DNA of 22,076 nucleotides from JAKLFA01 sp038222225 (lineage in GTDB: Bacteria; Omnitrophota; Gorgyraeia; Zapsychrales; JANLHA01), in the NCBI GenBank assembly GCA_038222225.1, contig JBBRHV010000031.1, positions 1 to 22,076 of the forward strand, read 5' to 3'. Made by a program: the position numbers and the translations under genes. Shown here in pieces: positions 8,184 through 15,947 of the stretch; positions within the stretch are counted from its first letter, which is position 1; each line of letters starts with the position of its first letter. Below the pieces are notes generated by a model, which saw nothing but the letters and a program-made list of their open reading frames with translations, did no database searches and was not told the origin of the DNA.

Positions 8184-9164
8184 TTATTTTTGAATTTCAA
8201 ATTTAAGGATCTTCTCCACGATGTCCTTGCTCGTCGGATAATAATCCTTCTCCAATAAACATGACGCCGGAGCCGGCGAATCCGGAAGCGTGATCCGCTC
8301 GATGGAGGCCTTTAAACCCGCGAACCCCCGGTTTGCCACCAAAAAAGCAACTTCCGCAGCAACCCCGCCGGTTTCCCATCCGCCATCAACAACCAGCAGC
8401 CGGCCTGTTTTTGCAACAGAAACTAGGATTGTTTCCGCATCAATCGGTTTTACCGACCTCAAATCCAGCAATTCAGCTTCAATGTTTTTTTCTCTCAACT
8501 GTTGGACCGCTTCTTTTGCCTCTTGAACCATATACGACGATGCTACAATCGTAACATCTTTCCCTTCCTCAATCACCTTGGCCCCGGAAAGCGAAACAGC
8601 ATAACTCTTTTCCGGAACATCACATTCGGCCCCATACAGCCAGCGGTCCTCAATAAAAATGACCGGGCTGTTTTCTTTCATTGCGCCTATCAGCATCCCT
8701 TTGGCATCATACGCATCAGAAGGCATCACAACTTTAAATCCGGGAATATGCATAAAGACTGCCTGCAGCGCCTGTGAGTGCTGCGCCGCCTGCTCCCCCC
8801 CTCGATTAATGATCGCACGGATAACAAGCGGGATCGGGGCACTGCCCCCCAATGCATAATTGTAGCTTGCGGCATGATTGAAAATTTGATCCATGGCATA
8901 ATACATAAAATCCATACGCGGAAATGTTAAAATTGGCCTCATTCCCGTCAACGCTGCCCCGATAGATATTCCAGTGATACTGCTTTCGGAAACCGGAGTA
9001 TCAATCATCCTCTTTTCCCCAAAACGGTCCATCAAGCCCGCCAAAGTATTTCCAACATACCAGGGAGTGTTTACTCCAACGCCGATATGAAAAACACGGC
9101 CATCGTTCTCCATGATCTGGTGAAACGCCTCATTAATTGCATTTGAATACGACAGCATTCTCAT
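8184..9164 (-). CDS. Pyruvate-dehydrogenase-type E1 beta subunit
   Basis: A 326-residue beta subunit of a heterotetrameric thiamine-diphosphate E1 enzyme. IDTPVSESSITGISIG carries the conserved Glu (about residue 60) that protonates the ThDP aminopyrimidine. GGEQAAQHSQAL holds the active-site His (about residue 129). The second half is the transketolase C-terminal domain (DVTIVASSYMVQEA, ELLDLRSVKPID, LLVVDGGWETGG). It overlaps the alpha gene by 4 bases (ATGA), and its strong SD AAGGAGG lies inside the last alpha codons, so translational coupling is very likely. Oxidoreductive E1 enzymes normally pass an acyl group to an E2 lipoyl domain, but no E2 or E3 gene is present here. Within a sugar cluster, the enzyme more likely performs a non-oxidative carbon transfer or decarboxylation; that is inference. 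Confidence 0.9.
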   Translation of the reverse strand: MRMLSYSNAINEAFHQIMENDGRVFHIGVGVNTPWYVGNTLAGLMDRFGEKRMIDTPVSESSITGISIGAALTGMRPILTFPRMDFMYYAMDQIFNHAASYNYALGGSAPIPLVIRAIINRGGEQAAQHSQALQAVFMHIPGFKVVMPSDAYDAKGMLIGAMKENSPVIFIEDRWLYGAECDVPEKSYAVSLSGAKVIEEGKDVTIVASSYMVQEAKEAVQQLREKNIEAELLDLRSVKPIDAETILVSVAKTGRLLVVDGGWETGGVAAEVAFLVANRGFAGLKASIERITLPDSPAPASCLLEKDYYPTSKDIVEKILKFEIQK

Positions 9165-10141
9165 CTTGATGCCTCCTTTTGAGTTTTTCCCGAAGGGAAC
9201 AAACTCTCAGAAGAAAAAACAACCGCCTTCTCAATCTCGGCTTCAACCCCCCGCTCAATCTCTTGATAAGCGTTCTCAGAAATCGTCTTCTGCCTCAGCA
9301 TCACCTTCTTCAAAAATTTTATCGGGCACTTCCTTTTCCAGTATTCAACATCTTCCTTCTTTCTGTAACCGATATCCAAATCTTCCGTAGGACCCACATG
9401 CGCCAACCACCGATAGGTCATGCACTCCAAGAGGGCCGGTCCCTTCCCCTGCCGTATCCCATGAATCAAGCCCTTTGCCGCCTTATAAATCTTTAACGGA
9501 TTATTGCCGTCCACCCGCATCGTCTTGATAGAAAAATTTCTGACCCGTTTGTAAATTTTCGTGTTTGACTGCCTTTTAAAATCCGGCAGATGCGTAGAAA
9601 ATAAATTATTTTCACAGACAAATAACATCGGCAGCTTATATAGCGTTGCAAAATTAACCGTCTCATAGAAGACGCCCTCATCCGTGGCTCCGTCTCCGAA
9701 AAAAGCGACCGAAACAACCTTATTGTCTTTTGTGAGCTGACTCGTTAAGGCCGCACCTGCGGCAATCGGGATCGTTCCGGCGACAATCGCAGAGCTTCCC
9801 ATGAATCCCGCCCCGACATCAATCACATGCATGGATCCGCCGAACCCCTTCGAACAGCCGGTCTCTTTACCTTGAATTTCAGCCATCAAACGATTCATGC
9901 TTCCATTCTTCGCGATATAATGGCCATGACTCCGGTGCGTGCTGAAGGCATAATCTTCCTGAGTCAGATTTGCGCATACAGCCGCGGCAATGGCCTCTTG
10001 GCCAACATACAAATGCACCGGGCACCGAACCTCTCCCCGGGATGTCTGTCCGGCCACTTCCTCTTCAAACAATCGAATCCTCAACATTGACTTAAGGATA
10101 TCGACTAAAATTTTCGGATCCGTCTGGCCCGGCATTTCCAT
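9161..10141 (-). CDS. Pyruvate-dehydrogenase-type E1 alpha subunit
   Basis: A 326-residue ThDP-binding alpha subunit. HLYVGQEAIAAAVCANL and THRSHGHYIAKNG are the E1 alpha N-terminal signatures. CSKGFGGSMHV is near residue 96. The ThDP/Mg motif runs from FGDGATDEGVFYETVNF (GDG at about 149–151) to CENN (about 176–179), the classical GDG-x26-28-N arrangement. The active-site loop is unusual: after MTYRW it reads LAHVGPTEDLDIGY, where PDH-type enzymes have a G-H-S-x-x-D stretch. The conserved His is kept, but the following residues differ. The gene follows the LegB-like gene by 27 bases and precedes its beta partner by an ATGA overlap. The donor is probably pyruvate or another 2-oxoacid; the acceptor is unknown. 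Confidence 0.9.
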   Translation of the reverse strand: MEMPGQTDPKILVDILKSMLRIRLFEEEVAGQTSRGEVRCPVHLYVGQEAIAAAVCANLTQEDYAFSTHRSHGHYIAKNGSMNRLMAEIQGKETGCSKGFGGSMHVIDVGAGFMGSSAIVAGTIPIAAGAALTSQLTKDNKVVSVAFFGDGATDEGVFYETVNFATLYKLPMLFVCENNLFSTHLPDFKRQSNTKIYKRVRNFSIKTMRVDGNNPLKIYKAAKGLIHGIRQGKGPALLECMTYRWLAHVGPTEDLDIGYRKKEDVEYWKRKCPIKFLKKVMLRQKTISENAYQEIERGVEAEIEKAVVFSSESLFPSGKTQKEASR

Positions 10142-10168
10142 AAAAACCCCCGCTTCCCGTAAACATAA

Positions 10169-11161
10169 CTAATAATTAAATATGCCCGTTTTATACCGCT
10201 TAAGGATCTCTTCCCCTCGGAACCATGCAATGGTCTTTTTCAATCCTTGATCCAAAGAGGTTGTCGGTTTCCATTCGGTCATCTCCAGGATCTTTTTATT
10301 GCACCCCAGCAAACGCTCCACCTCGCTTTTGACCGGCCTCTTGCGCTCCTGGTCACAAACAATTTTTGCTTTGGAACCCATCATCACGATAATTTCCAGT
10401 GCCAAATCACCCATGGAAATCTCTTTCTGAGAAGCAATATTTATTTCTTCGCCAATGGTTTTTTTCGCTTCTGCGATCTTCAAAAAACCGTCAACAACAT
10501 CTGCCACATAATTCAGATCCCGTGTCGGCTCTAGACTGCCCAAATGAATCGCCTTCTCGCCGGATAAAATCTGCGTAATGATTGTCGGAATAATCGCCCG
10601 CGCGGATTGACGCGGTCCGTACGTATTGAACGGCCTCACAATGGTGACCGGCATATCAAAACTGCGCCAAAACGATTCTGCGATGCGATCCGCACCGATC
10701 TTTGAAGCGGAATAGGGCGATTGGCCTTGGAACGGATGCCGCTCATCAATAGGCACATACTGCGCCGTTCCATAAACCTCGGAGGTCGACGTGATCAACA
10801 CACGACGGCACTCTTCCCTTAAAGCCGCCTGGAGAACATTTAAGGTCCCTTTAATATTGGTATCAACATAGCTGTCCGGAGAATGATAACTGAACGGAAT
10901 GCCGATCAGGGCAGCCAAATGAAACACCACATCAATCCCTTGAACGGCTTGACGAACTCCATTCGGATCACGAACATCCCCGGGAAAAACTTCAATCTTC
11001 TTCAGAACGTCCTTGGGCAAGGTGTCCAGCCACCCCCAACTATTGAATGAGTTATAGTAGACAAACGCACGCACCTCATGCCCAGCCTTTAAAAGCGCTT
11101 CAACAAGATGACTGCCAATAAACCCATCTGCTCCGGTTACCAAGATTTTTTTGCGTTTCAT
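10169..11161 (-). CDS. legB: LegB-like NDP-sugar 4,6-dehydratase (extended SDR)
   Basis: A 330-residue extended short-chain dehydrogenase. ILVTGADGFIGSHLVEALL (about residues 6–24) is the NAD-binding glycine motif. TSTSEVYGTAQY (about 124–135) supplies the Thr-Ser-Glu catalytic set of dehydratases, and SPYSASKIGAD (about 148–158) the YxxxK pair. The stretch YYNSFNSWGWLDTL (about 35–48) and IPFSYHSPDSYVDTN are, as I recall them, diagnostic of LegB, the GDP- or UDP-GlcNAc 4,6-dehydratase of legionaminic acid synthesis. Here no legionaminate synthase (LegI/NeuB) is present, so the 4-keto-6-deoxy product probably enters a different route with the E1 pair and the downstream aminotransferase. The SD AGGGG is very close to the ATG. 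Confidence 0.85.
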   Translation of the reverse strand: MKRKKILVTGADGFIGSHLVEALLKAGHEVRAFVYYNSFNSWGWLDTLPKDVLKKIEVFPGDVRDPNGVRQAVQGIDVVFHLAALIGIPFSYHSPDSYVDTNIKGTLNVLQAALREECRRVLITSTSEVYGTAQYVPIDERHPFQGQSPYSASKIGADRIAESFWRSFDMPVTIVRPFNTYGPRQSARAIIPTIITQILSGEKAIHLGSLEPTRDLNYVADVVDGFLKIAEAKKTIGEEINIASQKEISMGDLALEIIVMMGSKAKIVCDQERKRPVKSEVERLLGCNKKILEMTEWKPTTSLDQGLKKTIAWFRGEEILKRYKTGIFNY

Positions 11162-11207
11162 AATCCCCTGCCCTGTTTACGAGTGATTGAATTCAACCCT
11201 GCACGTC

Positions 11208-11756
11208 CTACGATATCTTACATTGTCCGCATTGAAGGCTCTCTTCTTGGTCCTCTGTGAGCGGCATGCCGCACTTGCACACCCACCCCTTCTGTTTCGC
11301 CGGGACACCGACAACCACCGCATGGTCCGGGACATCTTCTTTCACAACCGCTCCCGCGCCGACAAGTGCATATTGCCCGATGGTCACGCCGCATATGACC
11401 GTAGCATTAGCTCCGATCGTGGCGCCTTTTTTGACCGTCGTAGGCAAAAACTCATCTTTACGTTCCACAAAAGCTCTTGGAGTGTAGACGTTCGTGAACA
11501 CGCACGATGGGCCGCAGAACACATCATCCTCCAATGTCACGCCCTTATAGATCGACACGTTATTCTGGATCTTGCAGCCATTCCCGATTAATGCACCTGG
11601 ACCAATGGAAACGTTCTGGCCGATCACGCAATTCTTTCCGATTTCGGAATTCTTTAGAATGTGCGAAAAATGCCAGATTTTTGTCCCTTCCCCAATCTGA
11701 GAGGGTTCATCAACATACGAAGATTCATGCGCAAAATATTTTTTTTCTTGATCCAT
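11208..11756 (-). CDS. WbpD/WlbB-like hexapeptide N-acyltransferase
   Basis: A 182-residue left-handed beta-helix acyltransferase. Multiple hexapeptide repeats of the [LIV]-G-x4 type run from about residue 18 to 150 (QIGEGT, EIGKNC, VIGQNV, LIGNGC, TIGANA, TIGQYA, LVGAGA). CGPSCVFTNVYTPRAF near residues 81–96 is the segment shared with WbpD/WlbB, which N-acetylate UDP-2-acetamido-3-amino-2,3-dideoxyglucuronate using acetyl-CoA. The C-terminus adds a Cys-x-Cys (160, 162) and Cys-x2-Cys (176, 179) pair that could bind zinc. It follows the Gfo/Idh/MocA gene by 15 bases; that pairing is typical of 2,3-diamino-uronate pathways. The exact acyl group and amine position are inferred. Confidence 0.88.
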   Translation of the reverse strand: MDQEKKYFAHESSYVDEPSQIGEGTKIWHFSHILKNSEIGKNCVIGQNVSIGPGALIGNGCKIQNNVSIYKGVTLEDDVFCGPSCVFTNVYTPRAFVERKDEFLPTTVKKGATIGANATVICGVTIGQYALVGAGAVVKEDVPDHAVVVGVPAKQKGWVCKCGMPLTEDQEESLQCGQCKIS

Positions 11757-11771
11757 TATTCTTCTTCCTTT

Positions 11772-12737
11772 TTATGCCATGCTTTTTTCCGCAGCTTCAA
11801 GAATCCTCAAGACCCTTAATCCTTCATGACCGTCAGTCAAAGGGGCCTTTCGATCCTCACAACACATACAAAAATGCCCTAACTCTTCCTTAAGCGGCTC
11901 AGCCTTATCAATCGGCACAACCTGATATTCCGCCTTACGCGCAACCGGGATCTTCCCGTCTTTCCAATCAATCTTATGCGAATAAAGAAACAGCTTATCT
12001 TCTTTCTGGTCATCAAAAACCGCCATGGCCTCGGATCCCACAACAACTAGTTTTTGCTCTTTAAAAGGATGCAGCCAACTTACAAAAATATGGGCTTTAA
12101 CACTATTACGAAATTCCAGATGTGTCATAGTCACATCCGTGATCGGAGCGTTCAGATAGCTTCCACCAAAAGATGAAACACTCATCGGCTCCTCCCCCAG
12201 AAGCATGAGAATAACTGAAATATCATGCGGCGCAAAACTCCACAAAATATTTTCCTCAACGCGCAGCTTCCCGATATTCAAACGATTCGAATAAATATAT
12301 TGGATCTTTCCAAGCTCTCCGCCTTGAATCATCGCCCTTAACTTGCGCACGGCTGGATGATATTGCAGGATATGCCCAACCATCAGGATCCGTTTATGAT
12401 CATCAGCCATTCTGACCAGCTCTTCTCCCTCAGCAACCGTTAAGGCCAACGGTTTCTCCACAAAAACATCCTTACCGGCAAGGAACGCCTGCTTTGCGAT
12501 CCCATAATGAGTCACCGCCGGTGAAGAAATCACAACCGCAGAAATGTCCGGGTTTTGAATGAGCTCCTCCGGCGATGACGTAAACTGTACTTGTGGATAC
12601 TCTTTCTGTCGCGCCGCGATCAACTGCTCATTGAGATCACAGGCTGTATGCAAAACATCTAATTCACTGAGATTGCGCAAAACATTCTTACCCCAATATC
12701 CCAGACCGATCATCCCAATATTTTTTTTCCAAGCCAT
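11772..12737 (-). CDS. Gfo/Idh/MocA family NAD(P)-dependent sugar oxidoreductase
   Basis: A 321-residue oxidoreductase. The Rossmann fold begins NIGMIGLGYWGKNVLRNL (GLGYWG at about residues 11–16). DVFVEKPLALT (about 90–100) holds the EKP motif whose Lys contacts the nicotinamide. WSFAPHDISVILML (His about 171) is the catalytic region in the C-terminal sheet domain. Members next to WbpD-like acyltransferases and DegT aminotransferases often oxidise C-3 of a UDP-sugar uronate before amination; that is the likely role here. No 6-dehydrogenase (WbpA-like) lies in the window, so a uronate precursor would have to come from elsewhere. It lies between a GT4 gene and the acyltransferase, with short spacers on both sides. 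Confidence 0.88.
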   Translation of the reverse strand: MAWKKNIGMIGLGYWGKNVLRNLSELDVLHTACDLNEQLIAARQKEYPQVQFTSSPEELIQNPDISAVVISSPAVTHYGIAKQAFLAGKDVFVEKPLALTVAEGEELVRMADDHKRILMVGHILQYHPAVRKLRAMIQGGELGKIQYIYSNRLNIGKLRVEENILWSFAPHDISVILMLLGEEPMSVSSFGGSYLNAPITDVTMTHLEFRNSVKAHIFVSWLHPFKEQKLVVVGSEAMAVFDDQKEDKLFLYSHKIDWKDGKIPVARKAEYQVVPIDKAEPLKEELGHFCMCCEDRKAPLTDGHEGLRVLRILEAAEKSMA

Positions 12738-12773
12738 CCCAACACCATCCTTTATAAGATCCCATCCCTCATT

Positions 12774-13907
12774 TTAAAAATTCTGCCACACTCCGACAGA
12801 GTGACTCAAATTAAACTCTTGAAATAACTCCTTTGCCTTTTGCGCAAACCCAACGCGGTCCTCCTCACACGCCCGTTCCAGCGCACGGGCCAACGCGTCC
12901 GGAGAAACGCTGTCTGCCAGAATTCCGCACCTGTGTTTTTCGATCAAGCTTTTCAAATCCCCAACGGGCGTCGAAATCACCGGAACCCCGCTTTGAAGGG
13001 CATCTGAAAAAATAACCGGAATGCTCTCAATGCGCGACGGAATAATCAAATATCCAATCTTCAAAAACAGATCCGCCAACTGCTGCGCATCAATGACATC
13101 ATTGATATCAACAGTATCCTGCAGACCGTATTCGACAACAAATGATTCCAAAGAAACTTTCAACGGGCCTAATCCATACATGTGCAAACGTATCTTCTGT
13201 CTGCACGACTCTTTCAATTTCAAAAAAGATTCCAATAACAGATCCGGCCCTTTGTTGGCATGATACCGTCCGACAAACAACAAGTGCAAATGCCCATCGC
13301 CGTACCCTTCTCCCTCCATAACCTGTGGTTTCGGAAGAACCCTGGAGGAAGGTAAAAAAGCGCACGGGCATTTTGCAATATCTTCAACAGCTCTGCACAA
13401 CTCAATCCCATCGGCAAAAACCCGATCGGCATTCTGAATCACGAGTTTTAAAAGAGCGTTCCCGATCAACGGGATCTTTCTGATTCTCCAGATATCCGAA
13501 CCTAACGCCCACACATCATAGGGCTTGTTCAGCGCCTTCTTCATCCAATAACCGAGCAGCCCCGAAGGCAAAGCCCACATACAGAGCGTCCGCTCAATTT
13601 GATATTTTTGGTGATCCGCAATGATCTTCTTTCTGGCTTTCCTGAAAAAATGAAAGACCACGCACATATTCCGGATCGAAAAAAACTTTAACGATGCCAG
13701 CTCCTGATCTCCGCCATCCCACGGAAGCGGATCAATGATCTGCCCTTCATCCGCTTCATAAACCGGCTTTCTTCCCACCGGCTGTATGATGACCTGATGC
13801 CCCTGGGCTTTCAGTTCCAACGCGAATGCCCGCACAAACAGGCCAGCCGTCCCCGACGGATCACTCGGATAGGCAGGATAAGAACTTGTAATGATCTGGA
13901 TCTTCAT
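12774..13907 (-). CDS. Glycosyltransferase family 4 (GT-B fold)
   Basis: A 377-residue glycosyltransferase. The N-terminal half starts IQIITSSYPAYPSDPSGTAGLFV, with the Gly-rich acceptor loop. The C-terminal Glycos_transf_1 domain contains LLFVGRYHANKGPDLLL (near residue 213), IRLHMYGLGPLKVSL and the donor loop PSRIESIPVIFSDALQSGVP. The second acidic residue of the E-x7-E motif is Asp (E-x7-D), a conservative change that may define a subfamily. It overlaps the upstream aminotransferase by 4 bases (ATGA), so the two are probably translationally coupled; this hints that the GT uses the sugar made by that aminotransferase. The C-terminus (HSVGVWQNF) is intact. Confidence 0.9.
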   Translation of the reverse strand: MKIQIITSSYPAYPSDPSGTAGLFVRAFALELKAQGHQVIIQPVGRKPVYEADEGQIIDPLPWDGGDQELASLKFFSIRNMCVVFHFFRKARKKIIADHQKYQIERTLCMWALPSGLLGYWMKKALNKPYDVWALGSDIWRIRKIPLIGNALLKLVIQNADRVFADGIELCRAVEDIAKCPCAFLPSSRVLPKPQVMEGEGYGDGHLHLLFVGRYHANKGPDLLLESFLKLKESCRQKIRLHMYGLGPLKVSLESFVVEYGLQDTVDINDVIDAQQLADLFLKIGYLIIPSRIESIPVIFSDALQSGVPVISTPVGDLKSLIEKHRCGILADSVSPDALARALERACEEDRVGFAQKAKELFQEFNLSHSVGVWQNF

Positions 13908-15055
13908 TGGCCTAAAATATCACTGACCGCCTCAACCACGTCAGTCAAGTCTTGGTCTGTTAATTTTGGAGAAATCGGAATGCTCACCGTCTGCGACCCA
14001 TACGACGCGGCATTCAGAAAATCCAAAGCCTTCCACCCGAACCGCTTCTGATAATATGGATGCTCAGGAATCGCGCAATAATGCACCCCCACCCCGATCT
14101 TCCGCTTGGTCATTTCATCCAAGAATTGATCCCGGCTGATACCGGTTTTTTCCGCATCAATCCCGATGGTAAACAAATGATAGGCATGCTTCTGATCGGG
14201 CCCAGCCGGCGCCGGTAAACTGACCGGCAAACTCTGAAGTTGTTCCATATAGAATCGCCATATCTGCGCCCGCCGCTCCCAAAACCGGTCGATCTTTTTG
14301 ATCTGATGAATCCCCATCGCCGCCTGAAGATCCATCATATTATATTTAAATCCCAGCTCGGTCATCAGATAATGCTTATATCCTTTATCAGAAAACCGCT
14401 GCCATGCATCAGCGCTGAGGCCATGCAAGGCCATAACCTTAATGGCCTGGATCCACTCACTGGTATGGCTGATCGCCATGCCGCCTTCACCGGTCGTGAT
14501 ATTTTTCGTCGCATAAAAGCTAAAACACCCGATATCCCCCAGCGTCCCGGCCTTCTTTCCGTGATATTCCGTTTCCAGAGCATGGGCGCAATCTTCGATC
14601 ACACGCAAATGATGCCGGCTGGCAATGGCTAAAATGTCCTCCATTTCGCACGGTCGTCCGGCAAAATGCACCACCACCACCGCTTTCGTTTTCGACGTTA
14701 TTTTGCGTTCGATATCTTGGGGATCAATGTTGAGGGTGGCCGGATCAATATCGGCCAAGACCGGCGTTGCCCCGCAATGAATGATCGCATTGACCGTCGC
14801 GCAGAATGTCATCGCCGTCGTAATGACCTCATCCCCCTCCTTCAAACCCAAGGCAAGACAGGATAAATGCAACGCGGCCGTGCAGGAATGGACCGCCGCC
14901 GAATACGGGACACTCTTATACTGGGCAAAGGCCTCTTCAAAGGCCCTCACTTTAGGTCCAGTGCCGACCCATGCCTTGCGCATGGAATCAATCACTTCCG
15001 CCTCTTCCTCCGGTCCGAAATACGGACTTCCAAAAACGAGAAATTCTTTTCTCAT
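13904..15055 (-). CDS. DegT/DnrJ/EryC1/StrS aminotransferase (VioA/ArnB-type, 4-amino)
   Basis: A 383-residue PLP-dependent sugar aminotransferase. VIEDCAHALETEY provides the PLP-ring Asp (about residue 155), and CFSFYATKNITTGEGGM the Schiff-base Lys (about residue 184). ATKN followed by TTGEGG is typical of enzymes that aminate C-4 of 4-keto-6-deoxy sugars (VioA, ArnB, PglE, PseC). It sits directly after rmlA with 10 bases between, so the simplest substrate is dTDP-4-keto-6-deoxyglucose, giving a dTDP-4-amino-4,6-dideoxyhexose. AAAGGG six bases before the ATG supports the start. C-3 or other substrates cannot be excluded. Confidence 0.92.
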   Translation of the reverse strand: MRKEFLVFGSPYFGPEEEAEVIDSMRKAWVGTGPKVRAFEEAFAQYKSVPYSAAVHSCTAALHLSCLALGLKEGDEVITTAMTFCATVNAIIHCGATPVLADIDPATLNIDPQDIERKITSKTKAVVVVHFAGRPCEMEDILAIASRHHLRVIEDCAHALETEYHGKKAGTLGDIGCFSFYATKNITTGEGGMAISHTSEWIQAIKVMALHGLSADAWQRFSDKGYKHYLMTELGFKYNMMDLQAAMGIHQIKKIDRFWERRAQIWRFYMEQLQSLPVSLPAPAGPDQKHAYHLFTIGIDAEKTGISRDQFLDEMTKRKIGVGVHYCAIPEHPYYQKRFGWKALDFLNAASYGSQTVSIPISPKLTDQDLTDVVEAVSDILGQ

Positions 15056-15065
15056 CTGATCCCTT

Positions 15066-15947
15066 TCACAAAGAATTCAATACTTTGTCCTGAACAATAC
15101 GAAGCAGATACTCGCCATACGATGTTTTGATCTGATTTGCCGTTTTCGTCAGCTGTTCAGCATTAATATAATTCATACGATAAGCAATCTCCTCAACACA
15201 TCCGATCTTTAATCCCTGCCGGTCTTCAATGGTCTTGATAAAAAGCGATGCATTGATCAGCGATTCATAGGTTCCGGTATCCAGCCAGGCATACCCCCGG
15301 CCTAACAACTCCACATGCAAGGCACCTTTCTCCAGATACAACTTATTCAGGTCTGTGATCTCAAGTTCTCCCCGCTGAGACGGCTTGATTTGCTTGGCAT
15401 ACTCCACGACATTCTGATCATAAAAATACAAGCCCGTGACAGCCCAGTTCGACTGGGGCTGAACCGGCTTTTCTTCAATCGAGACCACCTTGTTGGAAGA
15501 ATCAAACTGAACCACCCCATAGCGTTCCGGATCTTTCACATAATATCCAAAGATTGTCGCCCCTTTATTATTGGACGCCGCCGTTTGCAGGACGTCCCTT
15601 AAACGATCTCCATAAAAAATGTTATCCCCTAAAATAAACGCGACCGGACTTCCCTTGATAAAATCCTCCGCGATCAGAAAAGCATCCGCGATCCCCTTGG
15701 GCTCATCCTGGATCGCATAAGACAGCGTCAATCCCAGATCCTGACCATCACCAAAGATGGAACGGAAATTATCAACGTATTCCACCGATGAAATAATAAG
15801 GATGTCCCTGACCTTCGCAAGCATCAGCGCCGACAATGGATAATAAATCATCGGCTTGTCATAAATGGGCAACAGCTGCTTACAAATCCCCTTGGTGATC
15901 GGATAAAGGCGTGTCGCTTTTCCCCCGGCTAAAATGATCCCTTTCAT
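15066..15947 (-). CDS. rmlA: Glucose-1-phosphate thymidylyltransferase RmlA
   Basis: A 293-residue enzyme making dTDP-glucose from glucose-1-phosphate and dTTP. The N-terminus MKGIILAGGKATRLYPIT is the nucleotide-binding loop, with GGKATRL where many RmlA proteins have GGSGTRL. CKQLLPIYDKPMIYYPLS is nearly invariant in the family. FILGDNIFYGD carries the metal-binding Asp, and EEKPVQPQSNWAVTGLYFYD the sugar-binding region. The open frame allows an ATG at 15953, but I chose 15947: AAGGA is then six bases upstream and the start forms an ATGA overlap with the rmlB stop. The C-terminal segment ends EYLLRIVQDKVLNSL, the usual helical dimer arm. Together with rmlB it supplies dTDP-4-keto-6-deoxyglucose. 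Confidence 0.95.
   Translation of the reverse strand: MKGIILAGGKATRLYPITKGICKQLLPIYDKPMIYYPLSALMLAKVRDILIISSVEYVDNFRSIFGDGQDLGLTLSYAIQDEPKGIADAFLIAEDFIKGSPVAFILGDNIFYGDRLRDVLQTAASNNKGATIFGYYVKDPERYGVVQFDSSNKVVSIEEKPVQPQSNWAVTGLYFYDQNVVEYAKQIKPSQRGELEITDLNKLYLEKGALHVELLGRGYAWLDTGTYESLINASLFIKTIEDRQGLKIGCVEEIAYRMNYINAEQLTKTANQIKTSYGEYLLRIVQDKVLNSL

Noticed and set aside
9179..9496. Plus-strand 105-codon frame opposite the E1 alpha gene
   Set aside because: It is a shadow of the well-supported E1 alpha coding sequence, with no SD or domain features.
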